Assembly: GCA_023416745.1 (NCBI GenBank)
Contig: JAEZHF010000058.1
Coordinates: forward strand, 1-48,476
Reading direction: 5' to 3'
Source of the DNA: Bacillota bacterium
GTDB lineage: Bacteria > Bacillota > Clostridia > Christensenellales > SZUA-584
DNA: 48,476 nucleotides
A program made the position numbers and the translations under genes. Under the pieces are notes generated by a model. That model saw nothing but the letters and a program-made list of their open reading frames with translations, did no database searches and was not told the origin of the DNA. Positions 23,623-30,879 of the stretch are shown here, piece after piece (position 1 is the stretch's first letter; every line of letters starts with the position of its first letter).

Positions 23623-24267
23623 TTATTTGCTTTCGCGGGCCTTCCTGACAGCCTCGACCAGCTGTTTGCCGATCTGTGTGATGGAGGCGTAGTCGCCCGT
23701 TTTCGCACCGGCTGTAAGGTTTCCGCCCACGCCCACCGCGACAGCGCCTGCCTTGATCCATTCGCCCACGTTTTCGACAGACACGCCGCCCGTCGGCATC
23801 ATCTTCAGCTGCGGCATCGGCCCCTTGAACTCCTTGATGATGCGCGGCCCGTACAGCCCGCCGGGGAAAATCTTGATGATGTCGGCACCGGCCCGCATTC
23901 CTTCCAGCGCTTCCTTGAGCGTCATCGCGCCGGGCATGCACGGTACATCGTACGTGTTGCAGAGCTTTACGGTGTCCACGTCAAGGCAGGGGCTCACCAC
24001 GTATTTCGCGCCCGCGAGTATTGCCGCGCGCGCCGTCTCGGGATCCAGCACGGTGCCCGCGCCGATCACGATGTCGTTGCCCACTTCGGCGGACAGCGCC
24101 TTGATGATATCCACAGCGCTCGGCACGGTGAACGTGATCTCGATGCCCACGATACCGCCCTCGGCGCAAGCCTTGGCGATCCTCACCGCCTGGTCGGCGC
24201 TCTCGGCGCGCACCACGGCCACAACGCCGCAATCCGTCAGTTTCTTTATCACATCATATTTGCTCAT
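23623..24267 (-). CDS. eda: KHG/KDPG aldolase
   Basis: 214-residue class I (Schiff-base) aldolase cleaving 2-keto-3-deoxy-6-phosphogluconate or 4-hydroxy-2-oxoglutarate to pyruvate and an aldehyde. VVAVVRA at the N terminus, GIEITF (catalytic Glu), GAGTVLDPETA, VSPCLD and the Schiff-base lysine in DIIKIFPGG all match Eda; MPTGGVSVENVGEW binds phosphate. AGGAGG is close to the ATG. It is the last gene of a four-gene unit with a 2-hydroxyacid dehydrogenase, cupin sugar-phosphate isomerase and shikimate-dehydrogenase-like protein, but a 256-bp repeat-rich gap separates it from the others. The real substrate may be another 2-keto-3-deoxy sugar acid. Confidence 0.93.
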   Translation of the reverse strand: MSKYDVIKKLTDCGVVAVVRAESADQAVRIAKACAEGGIVGIEITFTVPSAVDIIKALSAEVGNDIVIGAGTVLDPETARAAILAGAKYVVSPCLDVDTVKLCNTYDVPCMPGAMTLKEALEGMRAGADIIKIFPGGLYGPRIIKEFKGPMPQLKMMPTGGVSVENVGEWIKAGAVAVGVGGNLTAGAKTGDYASITQIGKQLVEAVRKARESK

Positions 24268-24285
24268 GACATCCTCCTGTTATTA

Positions 24286-24510
24286 CGAGGGCTCTGCCCT
24301 CGTGCTCCCGCTCAAGGGACATGTCCCTTGAGAATCCCATCGTGCCCTGCCGCTCTGCGACAGGGCCGAAATGCTCAGGCAATTACTCAAGCGAAAATGC
24401 CATGAACATGGCATTTTCGGCGGGATTCCAAAGGGAGATATCCCTTTGGCGGCGGTGCGGGGTCCCCAAAAGCTTTGCTTTTGGGGTGCTGGTTCGGAGG
24501 CAGAGCCTCC
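24286..24510. repeat. Modular hairpin repeats, two facing copies (six stems)
   Basis: Left copy: CGAGGGC-tct-GCCCTCG (24286-24302), a perfect 22-bp palindrome at 24311-24332 and GAATCCC. Right copy in the opposite direction: CGAAAATGCCAT-gaac-ATGGCATTTTCG (24392-24419), CAAAGGGA-gata-TCCCTTTG (24429-24448), CCCCAAAAGC-ttt-GCTTTTGGGG (24464-24486) and GGAGGC-aga-GCCTCC (24496-24510). The right copy, read on the minus strand, repeats the module order of 2689-2764 with one extra stem. It fills nearly the whole gap between the 2-hydroxyacid dehydrogenase and eda. Confidence 0.75.
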
Positions 24511-24523
24511 AAGCTAAACCGTC

Positions 24524-25477
24524 TTACTTTATCACGCAGCGGCATTCCCTGCCTTGCAGCACGTCGATCAGGTTCTGCACCGCCATCAGGCCCATGCCCG
24601 CCACCGCTTCGTCGGTGTGCGCGCCGGCATGCGGCGTCAGCACCACGTTCTGGAGGCCCATCAGCGGGGATTCCGTCGGGGGCTCCACCTCGAACGCGTC
24701 GAGGCCGATGCCGCCCAGCTTGCCCGACTTAATCGCCTCCGCCGCGGCCGCCTCATCCACGAGGCCGCCCCGTGCGGTGTTGATCACGAAAGCGCCATCC
24801 TTCATGCGGGCAATTTGCCCGGTGCCGATCATGTGGCGTGTCTGCTCCGTCAGCGGCACGTGCAGTGATATCACGTCCGCCTGCGGAATCAGGTCATGAA
24901 GTTCCGTCTGTTTGATGCCGTGCTCTGCCGCGAACGCTGTATCAAAATATGGGTCGTACGCGATCACGCTCATGCCAAAGGCGATGGCGCGGGTCGCCAG
25001 CTTTTTGCCTATGGCGCCCATGCCCACGATGCCCAGCGTTTTGCCGCAAAGCTCCAGACCGCTGGTTCTTGGCCAGCCGCCGCTCTTCACCGCCGCGTCG
25101 AGCTGCGGTATGTGCCTTGCCAGCGAGAGCATCAGAGCGAACGCCAGCTCGCACACCGCCGTGGAGTTGGTGCCCGGCGTGTTGGTGACAGTGATGCCCT
25201 TTGCCTTCGCCGCCGCCAGGTCCACGCGATCCACGCCCGCGCCGTAGCGCGAGATCACCTTGAGCGAGGCGGGCGCATTCGCCAGCGCCTCCGCCGTGAT
25301 GTAGTCCAGCCCCGCGATATAGCCGTCCACGCCGGGAAGCAGCGCCGCCACTTCCTCAGTCGTCAGCGGGCGCGTCTGCGGGTTGTATACGATCTCATCC
25401 GCGAACGCCTCGATCATCTCGCGGGCTTTCGCGTTCACCGGCTTTTGGAACGACGTCGGGGTGATCAGTATCTTCAT
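24524..25477 (-). CDS. D-2-hydroxyacid dehydrogenase (phosphoglycerate dehydrogenase-like)
   Basis: 317-residue NAD-dependent dehydrogenase of the D-isomer-specific 2-hydroxyacid family, interconverting a 2-keto and 2-hydroxy acid. GIVGMGAIGKKLA is the NAD-binding motif. The catalytic Arg lies in ISRYGAG or INTARGGLVDE, the Glu in FEVEPP and the His in LTPHAGAHT. It lacks the C-terminal ACT domains of long serine-pathway PGDH, so glycerate, hydroxypyruvate or a sugar-derived keto acid is as likely as 3-phosphoglycerate. The start at 25477 (MKILITPTSFQ) is chosen because the upstream in-frame extension is shadow of the isomerase gene. It follows that gene by 7 bp. Confidence 0.9.
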   Translation of the reverse strand: MKILITPTSFQKPVNAKAREMIEAFADEIVYNPQTRPLTTEEVAALLPGVDGYIAGLDYITAEALANAPASLKVISRYGAGVDRVDLAAAKAKGITVTNTPGTNSTAVCELAFALMLSLARHIPQLDAAVKSGGWPRTSGLELCGKTLGIVGMGAIGKKLATRAIAFGMSVIAYDPYFDTAFAAEHGIKQTELHDLIPQADVISLHVPLTEQTRHMIGTGQIARMKDGAFVINTARGGLVDEAAAAEAIKSGKLGGIGLDAFEVEPPTESPLMGLQNVVLTPHAGAHTDEAVAGMGLMAVQNLIDVLQGRECRCVIK

Positions 25478-25484
25478 GCTTGTA

Positions 25485-26087
25485 TTACTTCCATTTCGGG
25501 TTGTCGACGATCTCCACTTTGCCGTCCTTCTCGACGAGCAGCTTGCGGTAACCCTTGGTCTCGATGGTGCCGTAGTCGTGGCCCGCATCGCCGCGGAAGC
25601 AGAAGAACGTGACCATCGGCACGGAGCCGGTGTTGATGCTGCGGTGCGCATAACGCGGCGGCACATACACCATCACGCCGGGTTTGAGCGGCTGCGCGCT
25701 CCAGTCTCCCTCGGGGCTTTCCAGCAGCATGTAGCCTTCGCCGGACAGGCAGTAGTAAACCTCGGCGGTGGCCAGTATGGTGTGGAAATGGCCCTTGGTC
25801 ATGAAATACTCGTTGCCCACCTTGCCGGGATAAGTGATGCTTGCACCAAAGGCTAAGTCGCTGTCCTTCTCGGGCGCGCCCATCTCGTAGAACTCGTATA
25901 CCAGCGGGTCGCCGTTCTTAATCATCTCTTCGGTGGCCGCTTCGTCCGCATACATGCCGCGCATGCTCGAAACAAAGCGCTTGCTGGATTCCGCGCCGCT
26001 CTTGGACAGGCCGGTCGTGAGGTCGAAGTCGATAACAAAGCCCTGTAACCAATTGAATTTGTCAGTGTTCGGATTCTTGCCGCTCAT
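25485..26087 (-). CDS. pgiA: Cupin-type (archaeal-type) glucose-6-phosphate isomerase
   Basis: 200-residue metal-dependent sugar-phosphate isomerase of the cupin GPI family, unrelated to the classical Pgi. The metal site is complete: H100 and H102 in TKGHFH, E109 in AEVYYCL and H148 in RYAHRS; GEGYMLLE and YVPPRYAHRSIN are signature stretches. It would interconvert an aldose and ketose phosphate, glucose-6-P and fructose-6-P in the archetype. It lies 15 bp after the shikimate-dehydrogenase-like gene and 7 bp before the hydroxyacid dehydrogenase, so it probably serves their pathway rather than central glycolysis. AGGAGG precedes the ATG. Confidence 0.9.
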   Translation of the reverse strand: MSGKNPNTDKFNWLQGFVIDFDLTTGLSKSGAESSKRFVSSMRGMYADEAATEEMIKNGDPLVYEFYEMGAPEKDSDLAFGASITYPGKVGNEYFMTKGHFHTILATAEVYYCLSGEGYMLLESPEGDWSAQPLKPGVMVYVPPRYAHRSINTGSVPMVTFFCFRGDAGHDYGTIETKGYRKLLVEKDGKVEIVDNPKWK

Positions 26088-26102
26088 ATATAATATCCTC
26101 CT

Positions 26103-27047
26103 TTATTTTCTGAAACCCTGTGCGATCTTGTCCAGTTCGCCGAATATCGGCTCGCCCACGTTCACATGGAACACCTCGGCGATCACCTGCGTCCAGCCGT
26201 GTACGAAGTAGACCCAGCCGTCTTCCACCAGCAGGTTCTGCTTCTCTTTCTGCTCCAGCGCCTGATACATGAAGCGCAGGTCGCCGCGGTAGTTGATCTC
26301 CCACACGAGGCTGTCCTTGGGAAACACCGCGTCGTCGGTCAGCGGCGAGCCCGGGCGGTCTTTGCCAAGGCCCGTCGCGTTGATGATCAGCGAGCCCGGT
26401 TTCACGTTCTTTAACACTTCGTCGTTCTGACCCGGCTCGGGGGTGAGGTAATACTCAAACTTGATGCCGCCCGGTTCCAGCGTCTTGAATATCTTCTCGA
26501 TCTCGGAAAGGCGGGGCTGCGACCGGTTGGCCACGATGATCTTGCTCGGGTAATTGCCCTTAAACTTATCCTGCATCAGGTAAGAGCCCATCGAAATCGC
26601 GCTGCCGCCCGCGCCCATGATGAACACTTCGGCGCCGGTGTTCTTCCAGTGGTTTTCCGGCACGAATGCTTCCATTGCAAGACCGCAGGTAATCGGGTCT
26701 TTCGCGTGGCCGCGCAGCTTCCCGTCCAGTTTGGATATGGAGGACAGCTCGCCGAACGCCTGGGCATACGGATCGAGATAGTCAAACATGTCCTTGGCGG
26801 CTTCGTACAGATCAATCTTGTGCGTGGTGACCAGCGCGCCCATCGACAGCTCGTCGTTCTTGATGAAATCGACGACTTCGCGGTACACTTCCGGCTTTTC
26901 ATGGATGGCGATGTCGATGCCCTTCATCACGGCATCTTTGAGGCCAAGCGCCTTGGCCCATTCAGGGAACACCTGCATGATCGACGACTTTGTCGTGGTG
27001 ACGCCGATAAAATACATCGTCGGCTGCGTCGCTTTGGTTAACTGCAT
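26103..27047 (-). CDS. Shikimate/quinate dehydrogenase-like oxidoreductase
   Basis: 314-residue protein with the shikimate dehydrogenase fold, longer than usual AroE (about 280). N-terminal substrate domain: GVTTTKSS replaces the usual GxPxxHS; VTTHKIDL keeps the catalytic Lys; AKDPITCG stands for NTDxxG and keeps the catalytic Asp. Nucleotide domain: IMGAGGSAISMG, then NRSQPRLSEIEKI, INATGLG and WEINYRG. The Lys-Asp dyad is present but the carboxylate-binding Ser/Thr context is altered, so a substrate other than shikimate is likely. It is first gene of the unit, with a good promoter at 27142-27170 and ribosome site AAAGGAG. With the isomerase and keto-acid genes downstream, a cyclitol or sugar acid is a reasonable guess. 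Confidence 0.8.
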   Translation of the reverse strand: MQLTKATQPTMYFIGVTTTKSSIMQVFPEWAKALGLKDAVMKGIDIAIHEKPEVYREVVDFIKNDELSMGALVTTHKIDLYEAAKDMFDYLDPYAQAFGELSSISKLDGKLRGHAKDPITCGLAMEAFVPENHWKNTGAEVFIMGAGGSAISMGSYLMQDKFKGNYPSKIIVANRSQPRLSEIEKIFKTLEPGGIKFEYYLTPEPGQNDEVLKNVKPGSLIINATGLGKDRPGSPLTDDAVFPKDSLVWEINYRGDLRFMYQALEQKEKQNLLVEDGWVYFVHGWTQVIAEVFHVNVGEPIFGELDKIAQGFRK

Positions 27048-27141
27048 GTCTGGTAAGCTCCTTTATAATAAAATGAGAATTGTTTCAGGCGCAGCGGCCT
27101 TTGCAGCCGAGCGTCTGTAAAATCGCTATTACTTGCTATTG

Positions 27142-27170
27142 ATTTTATTATTTTTTGCGGCTCCCGTCAA
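27142..27170 (-). promoter_or_regulatory. Promoter of the shikimate-dehydrogenase-like unit
   Basis: On the minus strand TTGACG (27165-27170) and TAAAAT (27142-27147) with a 17-bp spacer, about 95 bp before the ATG at 27047. Confidence 0.6.
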
Positions 27171-27300
27171 GATAATCTTAACGTTTCATGATGTTTTTAT
27201 GATGTTTTTTCACATTTGGGCATATCCGCCGTCATATTATGGATGCGCACGATGCATGCTTGGCCTGATTGTCCGGTCGGCTTCGTTTTTCAATGATGCG

Positions 27301-27337
27301 AAAAAACGATGAGAGGGCTTCAAAAGCAAGCCCTCTC
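27301..27337 (-). terminator. Intrinsic terminator of glpK
   Basis: A perfect 10-bp stem, GAGAGGGCTT (27311-27320) with AAGCCCTCTC (27328-27337) and a 7-base loop. On the minus strand it is followed by ATCG and six T residues. It begins 14 bases after the glpK stop. Confidence 0.85.
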
Positions 27338-27351
27338 TGATATTTGCAATA

Positions 27352-28842
27352 TTATGCCTGCTCCCAGCCCAGCGACCGCTGCACCGCGCGCTTCCAGCCG
27401 TCATACAGATCCTCGCGCTGATCCTGATCCATTGCCGGTTCAAACCGTTTGTCAAGCTCAAAGGAATTCTGCAGCTCCGATGTGCTCTTCCAGAAGCCGG
27501 TGGACAGCCCCGCAAGGAACGCCGCGCCCCGTGCGGTCGCCTCCACCACCTTGGGCCGCAGCACCGGAATACCCAGCAGATCCGCCTGGAACTGCATCAC
27601 GAAGTCGTTCTTGCACGCGCCCCCGTCCACCTTGATCTCGGAAATGGCGAGGCCGGAATCCTTCTGCATGCACTCCACCACGTCGCGTATCTGGTACGCC
27701 ATGGACTCCAGCGCCGCGCGGATGATGTGCGCCCGGTCAGTACCGCGCGTGATGCCGATGATGGTGCCGCGCGCGAACTGATCCCAGTACGGCGCGGACA
27801 TGCCGGTGAACGCGGGTACAAAGTACACGCCCGCTGTGTCTTCCACCTGCCGCGCATAATCCTCGCTCTCAGGCGACGTCGCGATCACCTTGAGGCCGTC
27901 ACGCAGCCATTGCACCGCCGCACCCACCACGTACAGCAAGCCCTCCAGCGAATAATATACCTTGCCGTCCAGCCCCCAACCGACGCTGGTCAGCATGCCG
28001 TTTTTGGACACGATGGGCTTCTGACCCAGGTTGACGACCAGCGAACCGCCTGTTCCGTAGGTGGCCTTTACCATGCCCGGCTCGAAGCAGGCCTGCCCGA
28101 ACAACGCACCCTGCTGATCGCCGATGGAGCCGCCGATCGGTATGCTCACGCCCAGTATCTTCTCGTCCGTCATGCCCATGATGCTGCTCGAGGGCATGGG
28201 TGTGGGCAGCAGTTCCCGCGGGACGCCGATTTCATTGAGCATCCTCTCATCCCAGTCCAGCGTGTGGATGTTAAACAGCAGCGTGCGCGACGCGTTGCAA
28301 TAGTCCACCACGTGCGCCTTGCCGCCCGTCAGGTTCCAGATCAGCCAGCTGTCGATGGTGCCGCACATAAGCTCGCCCTTGCGCGCCCGCTCAAAACCGT
28401 TGGGCGTATGATCCAGTATCCAGCGTATCTTGGTGCCGGAGAAATACGAATCGATGATCAGGCCGGTGCTCTGCTGCACGTAGTCGTTCAGCCCGCGCGC
28501 CTTCAGTTCCTCGCAAACCGTCGAGGTGCGTTTATCCTGCCACACCAGCGCGTTGTACACCGGCTTGCCCGTGGCGGCGTCCCACACCACGCACGTCTCG
28601 CGCTGGTTGGTGATGCCGATGCCCGCCACCTGCGACGCTTCGATGCCCTTCATCACGTCCGCCAGCGTCTCCATCTGCGTCTGCCATATCACTTCGGCGT
28701 CGTGCTCCACCCAGCCCGGCTTGGGGAAAATCTGCGCAAACTCTTTGTAGGCCGACTTCACCACGTTACCGCCCCGGTCAAACAATATTGTTCGGGTTCC
28801 CGTCGTGCCCTCGTCAAAGGCCAGAACATATTTCTTGGTCAT
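27352..28842 (-). CDS. glpK: Glycerol kinase
   Basis: 496-residue FGGY kinase phosphorylating glycerol with ATP to sn-glycerol 3-phosphate in the cytoplasm. It is specifically GlpK by the N-terminal DEGTTGTRTILFD, GITNQRET, VWQDKRT, TYGTGGSLVVN, the AFTGMSAPYWDQFARG substrate/phosphate region and VDGGACKNDFVMQFQADLLG. The segment before GDQQGALFGQ has no His where Enterococcus GlpK is phosphorylated by HPr, so PTS control of that type may be absent. It lies 129 bp after the SDR gene with a hairpin between, and ends at a strong terminator. Ribosome site AAGGAGG. It probably takes glycerol made or released by the neighbouring polyol dehydrogenases. Confidence 0.96.
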   Translation of the reverse strand: MTKKYVLAFDEGTTGTRTILFDRGGNVVKSAYKEFAQIFPKPGWVEHDAEVIWQTQMETLADVMKGIEASQVAGIGITNQRETCVVWDAATGKPVYNALVWQDKRTSTVCEELKARGLNDYVQQSTGLIIDSYFSGTKIRWILDHTPNGFERARKGELMCGTIDSWLIWNLTGGKAHVVDYCNASRTLLFNIHTLDWDERMLNEIGVPRELLPTPMPSSSIMGMTDEKILGVSIPIGGSIGDQQGALFGQACFEPGMVKATYGTGGSLVVNLGQKPIVSKNGMLTSVGWGLDGKVYYSLEGLLYVVGAAVQWLRDGLKVIATSPESEDYARQVEDTAGVYFVPAFTGMSAPYWDQFARGTIIGITRGTDRAHIIRAALESMAYQIRDVVECMQKDSGLAISEIKVDGGACKNDFVMQFQADLLGIPVLRPKVVEATARGAAFLAGLSTGFWKSTSELQNSFELDKRFEPAMDQDQREDLYDGWKRAVQRSLGWEQA

Positions 28843-28909
28843 AGTAGCGCCTCCTTATCTGAATAAATGATATGGGTTGTTTTGTTGCTTTATAAAAATT
28901 AACAGGGGC

Positions 28910-28938
28910 GTGGGGGCAGCGCCCCCACATCCCTTGAG
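28910..28938. repeat. GC-rich hairpin repeat between SDR gene and glpK
   Basis: GTGGGGGC-agc-GCCCCCAC (28910-28928) followed by ATCCCTTGAG, the latter echoing a module end at 24323-24332. On the minus strand it is followed by GCCCCTG and a T-containing stretch, so it may also serve as a weak terminator after the SDR gene. Confidence 0.6.
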
Positions 28939-28971
28939 CGTAAATTTCGAAATTGAAATGCGGACGGGGTA

Positions 28972-29781
28972 TTAAACTTCCATGCCGTAACGGTGCGCCT
29001 TCTTCGTGGGATACAGCGCCATCTGCGGTATGGTGACATCAGGCGTGCGGGTTGCCACGTACAGCGCCAGTTCGGCCACATTCTCCACGTCAATGCAGCT
29101 CGCGTGGATGCCGTGCTGCCGCTCTTCCTCGTCCAGCCAACCGTCCAGATACGCCTCGCGGCCGCCTTCGTAGATACCCTGATCGATCACCTCGGTCATC
29201 GGCGTCTTCACGTGCGACGGGTTAATCACCGTTACGCCGATATTCTTGCCCACGCCTTCCAGCAGTATATTCTTGCTGAAGCCCATCATGCCATGCTTGC
29301 TCGCGCGATACGGGCTGTGGCCGGGGCTGGAAGCCAGCTTGGCGGAAGAAGAACCCATGTTCATGATGCGGCCGCCGCTCTCCTGCTTCTCCATGATGCG
29401 AAACGCCTCGCGGCAGCACAGGAACGTGCCCGTCAGGTTGGTGCCGATGATGAGATTCCATTCCTCCAGCGTCACTTCGGAAACAGGCGGAGACAGCGAG
29501 TCACGGCCGGCGCTGTTCACCAGCAGGTCCAGCTTGCCCCATTTGTCCGTTACGGCTTTGAACAGGCTGATGACTTCGTCCTCGTTCGCTACGTCCACCA
29601 CCATGTCGATGACTTCCGCGCCCGTGGAGCGAATGTCGTCCGCCGCCATTTTGAGCCGTTCCGCATTGACGTCCGCCAGCGCCACCTTGCAGCCGTTCTT
29701 CGCGTAGATGCGGCCCACCGCTTCACCGATGCCCGAAGCGCCGCCCGTGATGATCGCAACCTTTCCTTCCAGCAAACCCAT
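28972..29781 (-). CDS. Short-chain dehydrogenase/reductase (SDR), polyol/sugar type
   Basis: 269-residue classical SDR. TGGASGIG at about 12-19 binds NAD(P). NSAG and the catalytic Ser/Tyr/Lys in MGSSSAKLASSPGHSPYRASK are complete. An acidic residue after the second strand (LADVN) favours NAD over NADP. The C terminus (TKKAHRYGMEV) lacks the usual GGxxxD ending, which suggests a specialised substrate. It is divergent from the RpiR regulator with a shared 166-bp control region, and upstream of glpK on the same strand. It probably oxidises a polyol or reduces a sugar. The ribosome site (AGGCGGG) is imperfect, but the start fits the family. Confidence 0.9.
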   Translation of the reverse strand: MGLLEGKVAIITGGASGIGEAVGRIYAKNGCKVALADVNAERLKMAADDIRSTGAEVIDMVVDVANEDEVISLFKAVTDKWGKLDLLVNSAGRDSLSPPVSEVTLEEWNLIIGTNLTGTFLCCREAFRIMEKQESGGRIMNMGSSSAKLASSPGHSPYRASKHGMMGFSKNILLEGVGKNIGVTVINPSHVKTPMTEVIDQGIYEGGREAYLDGWLDEEERQHGIHASCIDVENVAELALYVATRTPDVTIPQMALYPTKKAHRYGMEV

Positions 29782-29824
29782 TTTATAAACCCGCCTTTCG
29801 TGGTATTCAAATTATGATACTCTC

Positions 29825-29853
29825 AGCATACTCACAAAATTTTATTTTGTCAA
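29825..29853 (-). promoter_or_regulatory. Promoter of the SDR gene
   Basis: On the minus strand TTGACA (29848-29853) and TATGCT (29825-29830) with a 17-bp spacer, 44 bp before the ATG at 29781. A 17-bp palindrome covers the spacer and part of the -35. Confidence 0.65.
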
Positions 29854-29878
29854 TATTTTATTAGAATAAAATTTTATT
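29834..29878. promoter_or_regulatory. Two AT-rich palindromes, candidate RpiR operators
   Basis: ACAAAAT-TTT-ATTTTGT (29834-29850) and AATAAAATTTTATT (29865-29878), both perfect, with centres about 30 bp apart. The first overlaps the SDR promoter; the second ends 2 bp before the -35 of the rpiR promoter. The position between divergent regulator and target fits RpiR-family control of both. Confidence 0.55.
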
Positions 29879-29880
29879 TA

Positions 29881-29909
29881 TTGACTTTTTTGCCCTGCCA
29901 TCCTATAGT
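29881..29909 (+). promoter_or_regulatory. Promoter of the RpiR operon
   Basis: TTGACT (29881-29886), 17-bp spacer, TATAGT (29904-29909), 38 bp before the ATG at 29948. Confidence 0.65.
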
Positions 29910-29947
29910 ATTAGCATAAGCACCAACAAACAAAAAGGAGGCCGCGC

Positions 29948-30853
29948 ATGAGCAAAGCGCATGATTACAGCACAGCGGCGGACGTACTGACGCTGATCAA
30001 CCGAAAAGTGGCGCATATGAATCCGGCTCTGCAGCGCATATCCCGCTATATATCCGAAAACCCGGACCGCGCCAAGTCGATGACGATCCACGACCTGAGC
30101 GCCGAATGCGGCGTCGCGGAATCCACCGTCACGCGTTTTGTACGCGAGCTGGGCTTTGCGAACTTCGCGCAGCTCAAGATCATGATCGCTGAATCGGTGG
30201 TCAATCAGAAAAACCGCGCGGTAACCGCAATGCCTCATGTCTACGAAAACATCACCTCCGCCGATTCGGTGGACGCGATAATGGGCAAGCTGATCCACCG
30301 CAACGTCAGCATGCTCAGCGAAACCCGGCTGCTGATGGACACGGAGAAATACGAAGCGGCGGTACACGCCATCGAGCAGGCCAGCCTGCTGGCTTTCCTG
30401 TGCATCGGCTCATCCTCTATCGCTGCGGAAGAAGCGGTGCAGCGTTTCACGAGCGCCGGCAAAAAGTGCATGTTTTTCCGTGACAGCAGCACGCAACTGA
30501 TGGCTTCCGCCATACTGGGGAAAAAGGATGTGCTGATCGGCATCAGCAACTCCGGTTCAACGACCGCAGTTGTCAACGGCATCCGCTTCGCGCGGGAGCA
30601 CGGCGTCACGACCATCGGCATCACAGGCTTTCCCGATTCCCAGTTGGCCCGCACCGCGGATATACCGCTGTTCTCATCCAACAACCTCCCCGGCCTTGGG
30701 GTGGACCAATGGGAGAACACGTCGTCCAAGATATCGCAGCTGCTGGTGATCGACGTGCTGTACGGGATGTATGTATCCCGCAACGAGAACCGCATCAAAA
30801 AGCACCTTGCCGACACCCGCAGCATCATTACCCATACCCGGGAAAACACTTAA
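29948..30853 (+). CDS. MurR/RpiR-family transcriptional regulator
   Basis: 301-residue sugar-phosphate-responsive regulator. The N-terminal helix-turn-helix (about 35-75) contains MTIHDLSAECGVAESTVTRF and a following recognition stretch. The C-terminal SIS domain (about 130-260) has CIGSSSIAAEEA, ISNSGSTTAVVNG and GITGFPDSQLARTAD, the usual phosphosugar-binding loops. It is divergent from the SDR-glpK genes and leads an operon of two zinc dehydrogenases, so it probably senses a phosphorylated intermediate of that pathway and acts on the AT-rich palindromes in the shared control region. Strong ribosome site AAAGGAGG. Confidence 0.94.
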   Translation: MSKAHDYSTAADVLTLINRKVAHMNPALQRISRYISENPDRAKSMTIHDLSAECGVAESTVTRFVRELGFANFAQLKIMIAESVVNQKNRAVTAMPHVYENITSADSVDAIMGKLIHRNVSMLSETRLLMDTEKYEAAVHAIEQASLLAFLCIGSSSIAAEEAVQRFTSAGKKCMFFRDSSTQLMASAILGKKDVLIGISNSGSTTAVVNGIRFAREHGVTTIGITGFPDSQLARTADIPLFSSNNLPGLGVDQWENTSSKISQLLVIDVLYGMYVSRNENRIKKHLADTRSIITHTRENT

Positions 30854-30879
30854 ATTTTATATATGAAAGGAAACCTGAC

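Larger units (their letters stand above)
27048..27351. other. Intergenic region between glpK and the shikimate-dehydrogenase-like gene
   Basis: 304 bp without a gene. It holds the leader and promoter of the unit below 27047 (27142-27170), a T-rich stretch with two near-direct repeats of GATGTTTTT (around 27190-27208), and the glpK terminator at 27301-27337. I see nothing else. Confidence 0.7.

Noticed and set aside
23617..23634. Hairpin GAAAGC-ttattt-GCTTTC at the end of eda as a terminator
   Set aside because: It overlaps the coding end, has only a 6-bp stem and lacks a U-tract.
24268..24523. CRISPR array
   Set aside because: Repeats are palindromic stems of differing sequence and spacing without unique equal-length spacers, and no cas genes are present.
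27175..27195. Catabolite-response (cre) element near TGAAACGTTA
   Set aside because: It lacks one base of the cre spacing and has no matching right half.
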